Numbered from the stretch's first letter, positions 50,998 to 64,000 are shown. The stretch: DNA of 64,000 bases from Strigamia acuminata (GCA_949358305.1 OX442321.1:186001-250000), one strand, 5' to 3'. A program made the numbers and translations. The notes: generated from the sequence alone by a model not told the origin.

Positions 50998-51828
50998 TTT
51001 ATCTGAAAAGTTTAATCATAAAACAGAAGCGAAATTAATCGACACCAAATGTGAAATGTGCAATTTATAAAAATAGAACAACCAAAGCTCATTTCGAAAT
51101 TAATTGCCATGGAAAATGTCATTTTTTTTAATTTTAAAGATGGAACTTGATTTATAATCGAGTTATTTTATCACGGGGGTGGCATCTGTGGGGTATTTCT
51201 TGTTAGATTACAGATTTAATACTAAAATCAATACAGAAAAAAAAAATAAAAAATAAAAAGAAGGAAGCAAATTAAATATCAATAAAGACGAGAAAAAAAA
51301 GGCCAATTATTCAACAGAGCTTTATAAATTACCTTTTGAAACTGATTTTTCTGAGAATCACCCGAGTGAAATGTCAATCAGTGGAAATGCAACGTATTGT
51401 ACTTGTGCAAGTACTTGAGTGAACTGAATCGAGGCAACTCCCATGCATCAACTACGACCTTGGTTCCCCTTTTTCCATTGGCCCAGCACCTCACGTGACT
51501 ATCGATTAACACAGGGAACACAACCCTCCCTTCTCATATACCCTACACGCAATAACAAACTATTACAAATAAAACTTAGGAAAATCAAAAAATAAATCAA
51601 AATAAAATCAAAAAATAAATCAAAATAAAATCAAAAAATATTTTTCATTAAAAGAAAAACTAAAAAAAAACAAGATAGAGTTTGAATTTTTGCGTAAACT
51701 TTCTTTATTTCTATAAAGATTGTGCACATTTGGGTGAACGACAAAGAGTTTGAAAAATAGCATTGTCCCTAGGAATAAAACATGGTATATATTTGCACGA
51801 TAAAAGAGAACGCAATAAAACATTGTAT
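50998..51828. other. Intergenic region between tandem annexins
   Basis: 831 bp with the promoter of the left annexin and the 3' UTR of the right one (poly(A) candidate TTTATT at 51703-51708, reading AATAAA on the minus strand). AT-rich; 51440-51520 is GC-richer and contains CACGTGAC. No gene seen. Confidence 0.5.
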
Positions 51829-53345
51829 TTAATCTCGAACGAGGGCCAACAGGAATTTCTTGTAGTCTCCCGAACAATCCCCCTGAAATGAAAGAGAAAA
51901 CAGATGAGCACTTTATAATACGAAACGAATCGAATTAAAAAGAAATAAAAACTAACGGCAATCAAATGCTGCAAAGTTCGTCCGTATTTGCTTACAAACT
52001 CCTCCTTGATGGATTTCATATCAATCTCCGATCGAGTTACAACAATTCGAATCAAAGTTTGATCGTCAGTTCCCATTCCCTAAAAAAACATTGAAGAAAA
52101 TTACAAAAGTCCACAAAAATTTGTTTACATTTAATTCCACACCTTCATGGACTTGTACAATCGTTCGGCGAAATATGCGGGCGGATTGCGAATAGATTTA
52201 ACTGAAAAGCGCGTTTAACCAATCAAAAACACATCAGGCACATTTTTGAATAATTGAGCACAATTACCGACTGCTAAAAATGCCATTTGTAAATCGCCCG
52301 ACATTTCCTTCTCAATTACAGTCTCCATCGACCGGCTGAAATCTTGTTCGTATACGTCAAAAACCCTCTGCAAATGAGCGTAGTTTCTATTGAGCAAAAT
52401 CTTGTTGAACACCGACTCGTCCGTGCCCCACTGCCCTTCGCCAGCTTCTTGCAGTTCCTAGATGAATGTACTAATTAATATTTTATATTCGCCATACGAT
52501 TCGTTCGAACCGACTTGAACGTCGCTCTGCACCGCGTCCTCGTCCACTTCTTCGGTCGGATCACGAAGTCCCTGCAACACGGACACGAGCAATCGGCGGA
52601 AATGACCCGAGCACTCGTCCGTTATCGCCGACTCCAACGGTTTCTTGTACACTGCAAAACGAAACGATCAAATCCGCGCATTTTGCTCCCAATATTTTTA
52701 CTCCATGTTTTACATTTTTCGTAACTTTCCTTCAGAGAGTTAATAGGATCGGCGAAATACAATGGCACAATCACTTCGACCAGCGTCACCTCGTCCGTGC
52801 CCAACCCTTTCATGGCCTTGTGCACCTCTTTGGCCAAAAAATCGTAATGTGGGGTCATCACTGCCATGATTACGTCTTCGAACTTGCCGGTTAATTCGCT
52901 TTTCAGATTATCGATCAGATCCTAATCAATAAATAGATAAATAAATAAATAAATAAACAAACAAACACAAAACAAGTTTTAAAATTTTTTATAAAAAAAG
53001 TCAATCTTGCTTTTCCAAACATGGTTTTGTAAGTTTTTGCGATTTCCAATCTCTGGTCGTTGGATCGATAGGCGAGAACATCGATGATCGCTTGTTCGTC
53101 GGTCCCTGCGACCTTTAACCTTGTAATTACTCGATTAAATGAATCGTAACGGGTTAATGCATACCGAAGCCCTTCATGGCTTTTCTGAGAACCTCCGAGT
53201 CGTGTTCCGCGTCGAAATCTTCGTAGTCGGTAACGGTCGCCTGGTAATGTCAATTTATACAATTCGTATTTCGTTCTTTGTACGATAAATTAAAAATATC
53301 GCGGATGTCCGATCGCGAGTATCGACTTACGTCTTCGTTTGCCAT
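51829..53345 (-). CDS. Annexin, tandem copy 2
   Basis: Nine exons: 53331-53345, 53165-53240, 53011-53105, 52714-52921, 52515-52651, 52268-52457, 52143-52201, 51957-52079, 51829-51882; 318 residues. It begins MANED, spliced to [10 protein letters not shown], then four repeats ([36 protein letters not shown]) and ends [17 protein letters not shown]. All four type II calcium sites look usable. The 53011 exon appears to use a GC donor (AAA then GCAAGA), at the place where the paralogue has GTAAG. The first intron, inside the head, is not present in copy 1. Role: calcium-dependent binding to acidic membranes; specific function unknown. Confidence 0.92.
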
Positions 53346-54468
53346 GCTGCAATATGTTGAAAAAATGTACGAGAGTAAAATGAACGCACAAAAACGCAAG
53401 CTGGTCTCGGAAATCCTCTACGGTGAATGCGGTGGAAAATGCGGTAAATGCTTCTCTGGGTCACACCCTGTTGATCAGCAAATCCAATGCGGCGGCTCAG
53501 CAATGAACGTGAGTCAAAGCAAAGCACGAAAACGATCTACGGAGCCCTCAAGCGGCCAGTCATTCAGTTTCATAAATGATGAATTCCATGAAAAGATTCA
53601 TCCAAAAATTCAAACTCTAACGTGTTCATATTTTCTTTTCAAACACGTTATTATGCAATTTTTAATGCTGTTGACCTAAAAAAAAAAAAAATAAATTAAA
53701 AAGCTCGCGAGTGTAGAATCAAATGGCGCTTATCGATCACCGTAGCAGAAAAGAAATTGCAGCTCTGAAAACTTGGCACTTCGCCCGGTGATTCAGGCGA
53801 CAGATGGCGCGCACAACTGCTTCGGTATTTTTAGCTCGACTTTTAGTACATAGAGTAAATGTAATGTAAAATAACGAGACGAGTTTCTAAGCTTGTAACT
53901 GTAAATTGTTTTTATTAAGCAACATATTTATGCACTCGTTGTTTATCCCAAAACACAGATCCAAGTGACATTGATTTTTTTTCATTTTCAAATATTTTTC
54001 CACTTTTAATTGCATGGATTATATAATAAAAAGCAATTCTATAAGAGGGGAAAAAAATAAACTCTCATGAGTGATACTGACACCAATTATTCGTGTCCAG
54101 AAATTCAAACTACAAAAACCTTTCATTTTAAAAATTAACGCAAAAACAGCTTCAACGGCTAATAACATTAAGAATAGAACTAACTACATTTATGACGCTA
54201 AAATCGCGTGTACAGAGATTAATTTAGTTTAGTTTATTTTAGTTTATTTCATTTTATTGTATTTTATTTTATTTAATTCATTTACTTATCACCGGTTTCT
54301 TTTATTTTTAAAAGCGACACACAGCGCTTCAAAAACGAGATTACTTTCTCTTTGGAAAAGAAAAACAAAACAAGAAAAACAATAAGTGGTTTCGTGGTGA
54401 GTATAAAAGGCGAAGGATCAAATTCAGAACCGTCACGGTGTTTGTTTCGTCGTCGTCGTCGTCGTCTT
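53346..54468. other. Intergenic region upstream of annexin copy 2
   Basis: Between the start of annexin copy 2 and the stop of the ankyrin-tail-like gene, both on the minus strand. It holds the annexin promoter and the ankyrin 3' UTR. A plus-strand ORF at 53278-53679 overlaps annexin exon 1 and has no recognisable domain; I do not call it. Confidence 0.5.
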
Positions 54469-57400
54469 CTAACTGGGCCTTTCCTCTTTGCCGCTGATGA
54501 ACTGTTTCAGCCTTTCGTCCAATTCCTCGTCTCCGTCCTCAGTTTCAACGGTCATCGTCGTTTCCTTCCCGTCCGCATCAACTGTTGTGACTGTTCGCAC
54601 ATGACGTTGACTTATTCTACAGTTAAATGAAAAAAATAATCATTCAATAAAACCCCATTCCAAATTCAATTTCCTTACTTGGTCACTGGTGCATCACCCG
54701 ACGCCAGAAAATCGCCTACAATTACCGAAACACGCAAAACATTAATTGAAAAACAATTAATTTAAAAAAAACTAATTAAAAACAATCAAACTCAAAATCG
54801 ATTAGTGTTAAAAACAAACGAAAAGAAAGAAAGAAAAGAACAGAAAGAAATAATAAAAAAATGGGAACACGGACACAAATTAGTTTCTACCTCTGTGTTG
54901 AATTCCTTTGGGGTCGGGACCACAATAGCAGTCCTCAGAATGGGTGGAGGAGGAATGGGTGGAAGGAACAACGACACCGTGATGTTCAGGGCAACAATTA
55001 TTCGACGTGGTGGTCGAGTGTCGGACCACTTTGGTCGCGTTGCCCACGTCGTCCGTAGCCTCGTACTCTTTGACGCTGCCGTTGATCTCATAGTTGGGAA
55101 GCGTTTGTTTCATAAACTCCTCCATTTGCTTGCGCGCGTCGGGCCCCGAGAAAGTGGCCGTCTTGGCCTCCGGCTGCACGATGCGTCTTCGGATCACGCG
55201 TCGCGTCACCCCGTCGCTGCACTCGCTGCGCTCCTCTTCCTCCGACGACTGCAGCTCGTGGCGCGACTGGTTCATGAACTGTTGCAGCTGCTCCTCGGCG
55301 TCGGGGCCCGTAAACTGGACGGTGGTCATCTGCGGCTGCATCACGACGCGATGCTGCACCGTCCGCACCATGTGCACGTTGCCCTGCTCGTCGGTCGACT
55401 CCGTCTCCACAATGTCCTGTCCGGGCTCGAACTTGTCAATGAACTGCTGCATCTTCAGCTCCGCGTCCGGTCCTGAGAAAGTGATTGTCCTCACTTGGGG
55501 TTCCGTCATCACCGTCCTCTTGATCGACGGCCCGTACTCCTCGTTCGTGCGCAACCGCGTCATCGTCACGTTCAGGTTGTCCAACTCCGTCGCCTCGTAC
55601 TGCGGCGGAGTGAACTGGTGCGCCGTGCGCGACTCCGTGTCCAGCGTGTCGGTGCTCGACATCATGGTGGACTCGTCGCCCGACGTGTGAACGCTGGCGA
55701 AGCTCGACGACATCACAGAGTCCGTTTCGTAGTGATATGTTGCGTGCGTGGCCGCCGAACTGCTCGGCTCGAGCGAGTCGGTGCTGGACACCATCGAGTG
55801 TCCTCCTCCGCGCCCCAGCGAGTCGCGGTCGAACTCCTCGCTCACCCCGGCCCCTGCCCCTGCCCCTGCCCCTGCTACGGCCAACTCCATCTCCATCTCC
55901 ATTTCCACCTCTTCCAATCGCTTCACGTCGTCGTCGTCGTCGTCGCCCTGCAGCGAATCCTGCTCGCAGTCCACGTCCTCCGAATCTTCGCGCTCCTTCA
56001 ACGAGTCCACGTCGTACTGCGTGGTCGTGCTGGCCGAACTGTGCCCGCCGCTGTGCCGCGGACTCGACTCCGCGCTGCGCGCTTGCGTGACGAGCACGTG
56101 CTGCGCCAATTCGTACTTGTGCTGCCTGATGATGGTCGAGGCGAGCGGCGAATCCGGTCGCGTTTCGTCTCCGTCCAGCGAGTCGTTGTCGTCGTCCCGC
56201 AGCTCTTTCGCTTCGCTAGGCGACGGCGTTCGATCGAGCAAGCTGCTCTCGGTCGCCTCGCCGCTACCCCCGGACCCCGAATGGTCCGCCTTCAACTTGT
56301 CGCTCTGCGTCTTCGCCGCGTCCACTCCGAATTTCTCCACGTTGGTCTGCGCCTGTCGTATGATTTCGTCAATCTCGACCATGCGCTTGTCGTAGTCGTC
56401 CACGTCGCTGTCTTCGACCGGATCTTGCTCCGACAACGTCTCGTGCCCTTCCGACTCGGACATTTGGCTCTCGTGGCCCTCTTCAATTTCCGACAATTCC
56501 ATCGCCTTGTTGCTCTCGTCGGCCGGCGCCGCTTTGCACTCGTCTTCGAGCGACTCGAATTCTTGCAACGACGACACGCTCGCGGCATCGCCGCCGCCGC
56601 CGTCGCCGCCGCCTCCGCCTCCGACCTGATTGCTGTTGCTGTTGCTGTTGCGACTGGACACTTTGCGACCCCCGTTCAGCGAGTCCTGCGACCCCAAACT
56701 CGACCTGCGATTCATTTCGGCTTCGAGTCGCTCGAATTCTTGCAAAGAATTCATGGACACGTCGTCGTGTTCGCTGTTCTTGCTCGTGGCTTTGCGATTC
56801 GCAAAAACGGAATCAAATTCCGGAGTGCTGCGCGTCGACTTACTGCTCGCCTTCTCCATTTTCTCCTCCTCGCCCTCCTCCAAAATGTCCGACAAGCCCT
56901 CTTCGTTCAAATACGCGTCGCTCTGCCTGCTTTCCAAGTCCACGTGGAAATCGCGCGGCGCCACCCTGCCGCCGCCGCTGAATTGCGACGCGAGCCACTC
57001 GCGCGTGTGCAGTCCGCCCGACCTGCTCTCGGGACTCGACCCGTCTCCCGGATCGTCCTCGGGCGAAATCAAAGACGGTCTTTCCACCGTCCACTGCTTC
57101 TCGGGTACCTTGGGCGACCTTTCTTTCTTGCCGTCCAGAATGTATTCCTGACTGCTGCTTCCGTTCTCGTCCGTCCGTTCCGATCCGTCCGGCGACGGCG
57201 TCACGACGCTCGTCTGCGTGACCGTGATTCCGGGTAAAGCGTCCACGGCGTCCACGGCCGACGCTCGCTCCACTCCGTACTCCTCCTCCAATTGAGCAAC
57301 GTGCGCGTCACCTTCGATCTTGTACTCGTCTTTTGGTTCAGGCGACAACGGCCGGTCCATTTCCATCGAGCACCTCATTCCGCCGGTCATTTCCGAGTCC

Positions 57401-60400
57401 GGTCTGTCGTCGGAAAACTGCAATTCGGAGTACGGACGTTGTTCGGAATCCGACCTGCTGTAAAGACTCTCACCCTGCGAATGAGGATGACTCAAGTCCA
57501 GATCGCGCAACTCCGAATCTGGCCGGTCGCTCTCGAAGTTCTCATCGTCCGTTTCCATCGACTTTGTAACACTTCCGGTCGAAAAATGCTTCGAACGAGC
57601 CGGAATGGGTAACGACGTGACCGCCTCCTCAAGTTCGTCTTGAGGACTCGCTGCGCCGCCATCTTTATCACCATCTTTTCCATCCTTCTCGTCTTTCCCG
57701 TCGCTTTCTTGCGTTTCCGTTTCCGGGGCGGCCGCGTCCTCGCCGAATAAAACTTCGGACTCTTGCATTTCTCCGCCCAAATCCTCGTCTTTGTCGTTGT
57801 CGCCGTCGTCTTCCTCTTTGGTTTCCTCGCCCTTCTCCTCTTTGCACCTCCTCCTGGCTTGACTCCTCCGGCGCGCGCTCGGCGGCTCTTCGCTTTCCGC
57901 GTCGTATTCCGGCACGTAGTCCACTTCGACCGGTCCGTTCGAGTAAGTGAGGCCGGCCGCTTCGACGACGGTTTCTGGGAAACCCAATTCGTCCACTCGA
58001 TCGCCCGGCATGTAGGCGCCCGACTCTTGACGGCAGATTTCACCGCGAATGGCGCCGTGGTGAAGGCATCTTCCCTCAAAAGCCGCATGATGAGTCGAGG
58101 TTCCGTCGTCCGTGTCCGTCGGTCTCGATTCGGACAAATAGGCAGCGGCCGCACCTGCGCTCGGTAGGTCGTCCATTTCAGACTCGGAAATCATTTCAAA
58201 CGGACTACTCGCCCCTTCGTCTCTCGCCGCCGCGCTCACGGATACGAAATTGTTTTCGTCGTACACGGTCGGAGTGCCCAACTCTCTGTCCAGCGATTCG
58301 GAAGGCATGAGTGTTTCGCTCGTCTCGGAAGAAGCTTCGAAGCTTGCCAAGTTACCGGAACTCTCAGAATCGATCGAAGGCATCGATTCCCTCGAGCTTT
58401 GGCTCAAGGAAGAGCGCGCGGTGCGGTACTCCTGCGAGCTCGTTCCACAACTCTCGTATTCGGAAGAACTAGGCACTGCAACAACTGCACCTTCCATGTC
58501 CGATGATAAAGGCCGACTTGCGACGCTCGGGGTCCCTCGCGATGTCTGCCCGCTCTCTACGTCAAAAGAGTAGAAAGGACTCGACCCCGAACTCGATTCT
58601 CCCTCAAGGCCACTTTTGGTTTTGTCCACTATGGAAGACACTTTAGTTTTCTCATCTTTCTCTTCTTTTTCTTCGTCACTTTGAGCGTGTGACATTGTAA
58701 TTAAAGTCGTCGTCGTCGTCGTTACGTGTTTTGATTCTTCACTCGTACAAATCTCGTCAAATTTCTTCAAAGTCTCGTCCATCAAAGTCGTGTTCGTCAC
58801 TAGAGTGTGCGTTATTTCGCTCTCGTCCACTTTGACTGCTCCGCAATATTCGTCGTCCGGCAATGTTTTCTTCTCTTTCTTTTCGAACGTCTCTTTTGAT
58901 TTTTCATCACGGCTCATTTGCGTCACCGTCTTCGCAACAGTCGTGGTCGACGTTGTAGTTTCTATCTCTTCTGGTGGTAGACTCGTGAAAAGCGCACATT
59001 TACTCTCTAATAATTCCGATAAAGTTCGATTGGGTTCGATTAATTTTTTCTCTACACACTCGTCGACAATTTCGTCGGTGATTTGTTGTTTCTCTTCGGG
59101 GGTTTGTTGTTTTTCTTGGGAAATTTGTTGCGTTTCTTCGGGGGTTTGTTGCGGATCTTGAGAAATTTGCTGCGTTTCTTCAGGAACTATGTGTTTTTCA
59201 TGGACAATTTGTTGCGTTTCTTCGCTTATTGATTCAGCTTGCCTTTCTCGTCTCGGTTCGCTGATTAGCAGCGGATGAGTTTCTTCAATTTCTTCTTGGC
59301 TCGCCGTTTGACGAGTGCTAAACGATTCCCTCGCAATTTGAGCCGCGTCCGTCTCCACCTGGTGTTGGATCGGCGTCTCCCAAACCACCTGTTCGGGAGT
59401 TTCCACAGCCGCGGCCATCACTTTCAAATCGGCGATTTTCGCAACAAATCCCGTTTCGTCTTCGTCTTCGTCTTCGTCTAATTGGGGCGGAAAAACGGTG
59501 ACGAGCTCCTGCGTCTCCTCCTCCTCGGTGGGAGCTCGAGACAAAATGTCCTTTTCCTCTAAAGACAAGTTGTCGATGGTCTCGTCTAATTGGTGCGTGA
59601 CGATCTCGCTCCTCATGTGGCGCTCCACCTCGTCGCCTTGTTCGAAAGTGTCGCGCTTGACCATCCGTCGGTCTCGGTGGGAAGACAATTTGTCGTGCTC
59701 GTCCGCCCTGGGAATGTACTTCACCTCGGGTGACGATTTCTCCAAACTCTCACTCATCTGATGACTGAAGATTTCTCTCTTGAACTGACTCGTTTGGTGT
59801 TTCATCACTTCTTCTGCACCTGCACTGGTCAGTTCGGCTCGAGGCACTTCGTAAGGACTGGTGTCGTGGGGCGACAAACATTTCTGCTCGCCCTGGTCAA
59901 TTTTGTCCATTCCGGCAAAAGCTCTGTTCTCAAAAGAAGACAATTCAGTTTCGAGCGCACAAACCACAGTTGCTTCGGCTTCGGCTTTAGCTTTGGCTTC
60001 GGCTTTGGCTTCCGGCGTCGCTCGCTGCTCAGAGGCCGCGCTCGGCGGCGCAGCGAGCGTCAACTCGGTCGGGGAGACACCAACGCGCACCTGGCGCTCA
60101 ACGCTCGTCGTCGTGCGCGTTCGGATAGTTTGGGGAACAGAGGATTCGAGTTTGGTAGTAACACTAGAAGTACTGGTAGTAATGGTAGTAGAAGTGGTAG
60201 TACTGAGTTGGGAAGTAGAAACGGTTTCCCTTTGACTAATCAAAGGAGGTTGGAAAGTGAAAGGACTTTGAGTTTGCTCCGGCTCCTCAATTTGTTGCTC
60301 CGTGGGAGTTGTTATTTTCTCTAAAAATGTTAATAAGGATACAATGTGTTAGTGACTCAATTGACTCAATTCGCGTGTTATTATTACGGAACTATTTGCA

Positions 60401-63400
60401 CACCTGGTCTTAAAACTAATCCGATCGACTATCATTTAATCTTCAGGCTTGTGTGTCAACAATTTCATGCAAAAACGAGCAACAACAAACAATACGTGAC
60501 AAACATTACGCATGTATAGAAGACAGAAAGAAATAAAGAAATTAAAATCAAAACTAACTAATTTAACAATAATTAATAATAATAAATAATAATAAATAAC
60601 CAAGCCTGGGAATGCACAGTTAAATATCAAATATCAAATATCTAATGAGTTAATGATAACGAATGCACAAAACAAGAAAGGTTAGGACAGAACAACCTCG
60701 TTATACAATAAATGACTCGTAAACAATAATTAAACAACGAATTAATTTGTACAAATCGCGTCGAGTTGGTAAGCAGCACCAATTGGCGTATCGTAAAGAG
60801 GCAGAGGCACACGTTTCGCTTCACCTGAGTGCGCATCGCACGCGACGCGAAAATCGGGCGTCGAGTGGTGACGCTGAATGAGCACCTCGTCCAACGAGGG
60901 TTCCGTCACCAGCGGCTCAACGTCTTCTCTCGCGCCGTGCGAATCCCAGCGCGGATGTCCCGTCACGTCCAGGGGCGCCATCGCGCTTTTCACCGTCAAA
61001 TGTCGATTTTTTCGTTCCGTGATGGGAGTGGTGATGAGCGGCCGACAATTGTCGTCGTTGCCCTCGGCATCGTCCGACTGAGTGGTCACGTCCACGGGAT
61101 TGGGAAAGGGACTCGGCGATTTTCTCTCCTCTTTTTCTGACAAATTAACCAACCAATCAATTTGCAATCAATCAATCCCCCATTAAGTCTTAAAAGTAAG
61201 TCTCGCATTGCCAGGCTTGGCTGCAGCTTCTCTTATTTTCTATTGTGTCTGCAGAAACTGTGCAATTTGAATTTAATTGAATTGAGAAGAAAAACAAAAA
61301 GCAAAAAGCAAAAAAATTAAATTAAATTAAATTAAAATTAAAATTAAAATTAAATTAAAATTAAAATTAAAATTAAAATTAAATTAAAATTAAAATTAAA
61401 ATTAAAATTAAATTAAAATTAAAATTAAAATTAAATTAAAATTAAATTAAAAATTAAATTTAAATATTATTTTTTGTTTTGTTCAAGCAACACGAACAAA
61501 AAGCATAGATATGTTATGAAAATACTGAGATAGAGACGGCAAACTTGTTATTATCCGATACCTGAATACGATAAGGCATCGGGCTGCTCTGGGATCGGAG
61601 ACAAATCTTGGCACCCGAAATCGGTGGTTTTAAGCTCGAAATTCGGCGCCTGCGACTCCTCGTCCGCGGACTCGTCGTCCACTTGGTTGGCTATTTCGGA
61701 CGCGCCCAACATGTCGTCGCTGCTCACCTCCACTTCTAGCGACGACTGTTGTCGCAGATCGGGACTCTTGCGATCCGAATGCGCGTGTTTGCGCACGGCT
61801 TCCGACTTGAAATACTCGGTGATTTCGCTCCACGCCGATTTCTCGCCGTCCGACAGAACGGGGCCCTCGCTCGCCTTCGTGCTGGCGCCGTCTTCCGGCA
61901 ACGGCTTCGACTCCACTTCCGGCGACAGATCTTGCTCGATCTCGGGCGCCTCGTCCTCGGTTCGAACTTCGATCATCTCCATCTCGTTGTTGCGGCCCGT
62001 CTTGTCCATTTCCGCCATTTCCGGAGGCGTGATCTTGTCCATCTGCGCGTGGTCCTCGATCGACTCGTCGGTCGGAGTGATCTGATTGGTCGTCTCCTTC
62101 TGTTCGGCCGAAAACTTGCCGTCTTCGAGCGACTTTTTCGACTCCTCGCTCTGCACAATCTCCTTGGCACGGCTGATGGTGTCGCTCACCAGATCGGCGG
62201 CCGTCTCCACCACTGACGGCGTGTCCGTGTCGGGACAAGTAAAAGCGAAGCTCGACTTGCGAGCTGCCTCTGTCTCTCTATCCGCGTCCAATTGTGCCCT
62301 CACCGTCTGCACCTCACCCTCACCGATGATGGACCAACCATCATCGTCATCCTTCTTACCTGCTGCCGACGCTGCCGACCCTGCTGCCGACCCTGGCGCC
62401 ATTTCAGTCTCTTCATCTTCGACAAACTCTCGAATGGAACGAATTTCGATCTCCTCCCTGCCCGGCTGCGACGTCTTCACCATCAGCTTGATCTCGGCCT
62501 TGATGGCTTTGCCCTCGTCGTCCACCATCTTTTCCATCGTGTCCGCCTCCTGGAATGATTGCGCCAGATTCTCTTCCACTTCGCTCCACTTGTTCTTTGG
62601 TGGCAGCGGTGGAATTTCCATTTCCGTTGTTTCCGTTTCCGCCACAACCTCGGCCTTGCTCGCCTCCTCCTCCAGACTGGTGGCCAGCGACGTGGCCGCC
62701 TGCGCCACGCGCTCCGTCACCATCACCATCTTCTGCTCGTCAGTCTTGGACGCCATCTCGGGCGTGTCCTTGGGCGTCTCCAGGTCGGGCGTGGCCGGCC
62801 AGCCGGGCTGCTCTTGCGGCGAGGTTTTCAACGCCAGCTGCTTGGTCTTGCGAGGCGGGGGGACGGGCGCCGCCGACGCTTTCGTCTGCGGCGAGGACGT
62901 GGACGTGGAAGTGGACGGGGGCGTGGGCGTGGGTGGGGAGGTGGGTCGGGGAGGGGGTGACCGAGGAGGAGTGCGAGCTGGAGGCGCTGGACGAGGTGGT
63001 TTGGCAGCCCCGCCCGCCATCTGTTCGAGGTCCTTGGCGATCGCGCCTTCTTCCAGGCTGCGCCGGAAGAATTCCACTCTTTCGGCGAACGGCGCCATGT
63101 CTTCGATCACTTCGCCGTGTGCGGGCGTCGGAGGCGACATTTCGGTCACGTCGCTCTTGCTGCCGTCGCTGCCCATCTTCTTCTGCAGCGCGCTCTGTTC
63201 GCTTTTCTCGTCCACCAATTTCTGAAAGTAGTCTTTCTTTTGCGCAAACGGGACCGTTTCTTCTACAATCGACGCCCCTTCTTCAACCTCTTCTCTCGAT
63301 TCTACAAAACCAATCCACTCAATGTTTTAAACCTTAAATGTCATGGGCTCTTTGTTAGTCATTTTAATTATCTACCTTTTCATTCTCCCTCCCCCCCTCA

Positions 63401-63941
63401 TTTCCCTCTTTCTCGCTCTCATGAACATGCTGGATTAATTGCAATTCATCGTGGCCGTTCGTTCATCATCCACATATTCCACAACAACTAACTTTGCATT
63501 TATTTTAACATCTTTTTCTTCATTCATGCAATTCTCTTTCCACTCGCCACTTAAACCTCTCAATCGTGTGTGGGGAAGTGCTTTTTCTTTGCCGTGCAAC
63601 AATAATGGCAAAATTATAAACAAATAAACAGTTTCTGCAGCGTAAAATCAAAATAAAATAAAACGAAGCTGAAGCCAAACCTTTCGTTTAAAAATAAACA
63701 TATACAGAGTATCATAAAAATAAAACTCGACAAAAAAAATTAAGCCTACAACATAGAAAAATAAATAAAGAAACAATCATGCATAGATCAAAAAATGGGG
63801 AAAAATAAATAAAATAAAAATAAAAATAAAAATAGAAACACAAGCCTGAAGTGAAAAAATGATCTTTTTTTTTGTCTTTTTTTAACGTTTAAATACCTGC
63901 GAAACCAGGCGTAGTGCTCGTTGCTTCAGTGTCAGCCTCTG
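54469..63941 (-). CDS. Giant ankyrin-tail-like cytoskeletal protein, 3' part
   Basis: Exons in the window: 63897-63941, 61562-63301, 60825-61136, 54891-60320, 54679-54715, 54469-54616; 2,569 residues, continuing past 64000. All internal exons start with 2 nt and end with 1 nt of a codon except the last two. The 5,430-nt exon is acidic and rich in Ser, Glu and Thr, with stretches such as EETQQISQ repeats. The C-terminus carries three copies of a motif (ITFSGPDAELKMQQFIDKF, VQFTGPDAEEQLQQFMNQ, ATFSGPDARKQMEEFMKQ), each followed by basic VRRxIRR/DEQGNV-type strings that resemble the C-terminal regulatory region of ankyrins. A giant-exon ankyrin isoform that organises axonal or synaptic membrane skeleton is my best reading; ankyrin repeats, ZU5 and death domain would lie right of the window, so this is unproven. 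Confidence 0.75.
61315..61470. repeat. (AAATT/AAAATT)n minisatellite
   Basis: About 30 short units of AAATTA/AAAATT fill most of the intron between the exons at 60825-61136 and 61562-63301. Confidence 0.9.
63302..63896. other. 595-bp intron of the ankyrin-tail-like gene
   Basis: AT-rich intron between exons 61562-63301 and 63897-63941 (minus strand). No exon with correct phase (2 nt in, 1 nt out) and cadence was found in it. Confidence 0.5.
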
Positions 63942-64000
63942 CTAAAACAAGATGGGAATAAAACCATCAACAAATCTGTCAATTGAGTCAAATCTTCGTT

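Noticed and set aside
55495-57237. 580-residue plus-strand ORF opposite the giant exon
   Set aside because: Shadow frame of the Ser/Glu-rich minus-strand exon, no domain or splice context.

Overview
The window is animal nuclear DNA. Every gene is split by many short GT-AG introns, mostly 40-100 bases and very AT-rich, while exons are GC-rich. Families present (TET dioxygenase with CXXC finger, Piwi, Spatzle-type cystine knot, CDH23-type cadherin, annexins, carboxypeptidase E, an ankyrin-like giant tail) point to an intron-rich, compact protostome genome; the Spatzle-like genes favour an ecdysozoan, but I cannot name the phylum or species. All exon chains below were built by hand from splice signals, reading phase and protein continuity; summed exon lengths are multiples of three wherever a gene is complete.

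Layout. 1-4328 (+): 3' part of a large cadherin. 4329-5805: intergenic, holding the decayed remains of a divergent LRR/fucosyltransferase gene pair. 5806-11287 (-): secreted leucine-rich-repeat protein with thirteen 72-nt one-repeat exons; its 2.5-kb first intron carries a small RING-finger gene and transposon-like sequence. 11260-20976: a tandem segmental duplication. Each copy holds an intronless alpha-1,2-fucosyltransferase (+), a Spatzle-like gene (-) and a Piwi gene (-). The right copy of Piwi is complete (17905-21412); the left copy lost its 5' exon and about 1.65 kb inside, joining exon 3 to exon 9 in frame. 22042-24471 (+): annexin with a long PYP/Q-rich N-terminus. 25346-37184 (-): complete TET with a 5.5-kb intron. 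38526-46355 (-): complete CDH23-like cadherin, 29 exons, ending in a PDZ-binding VTEL. 47342-49187 (+): carboxypeptidase E-like. 49447-50997 and 51829-53345 (-): two tandem annexins. 54469-63941 and beyond (-): 3' part of a giant, acidic, ankyrin-tail-like gene with a 5,430-nt exon.

There is no operon logic; neighbours are functionally mixed. Two themes stand out: the 4.6-21.4 kb block, where a divergent LRR/fucosyltransferase pair, a Toll-ligand-like cystine knot and a Piwi gene have been repeatedly duplicated, deleted and fused; and two large cadherins on either side of the window whose membrane-proximal parts are of the CDH23/PCDH15 kind.
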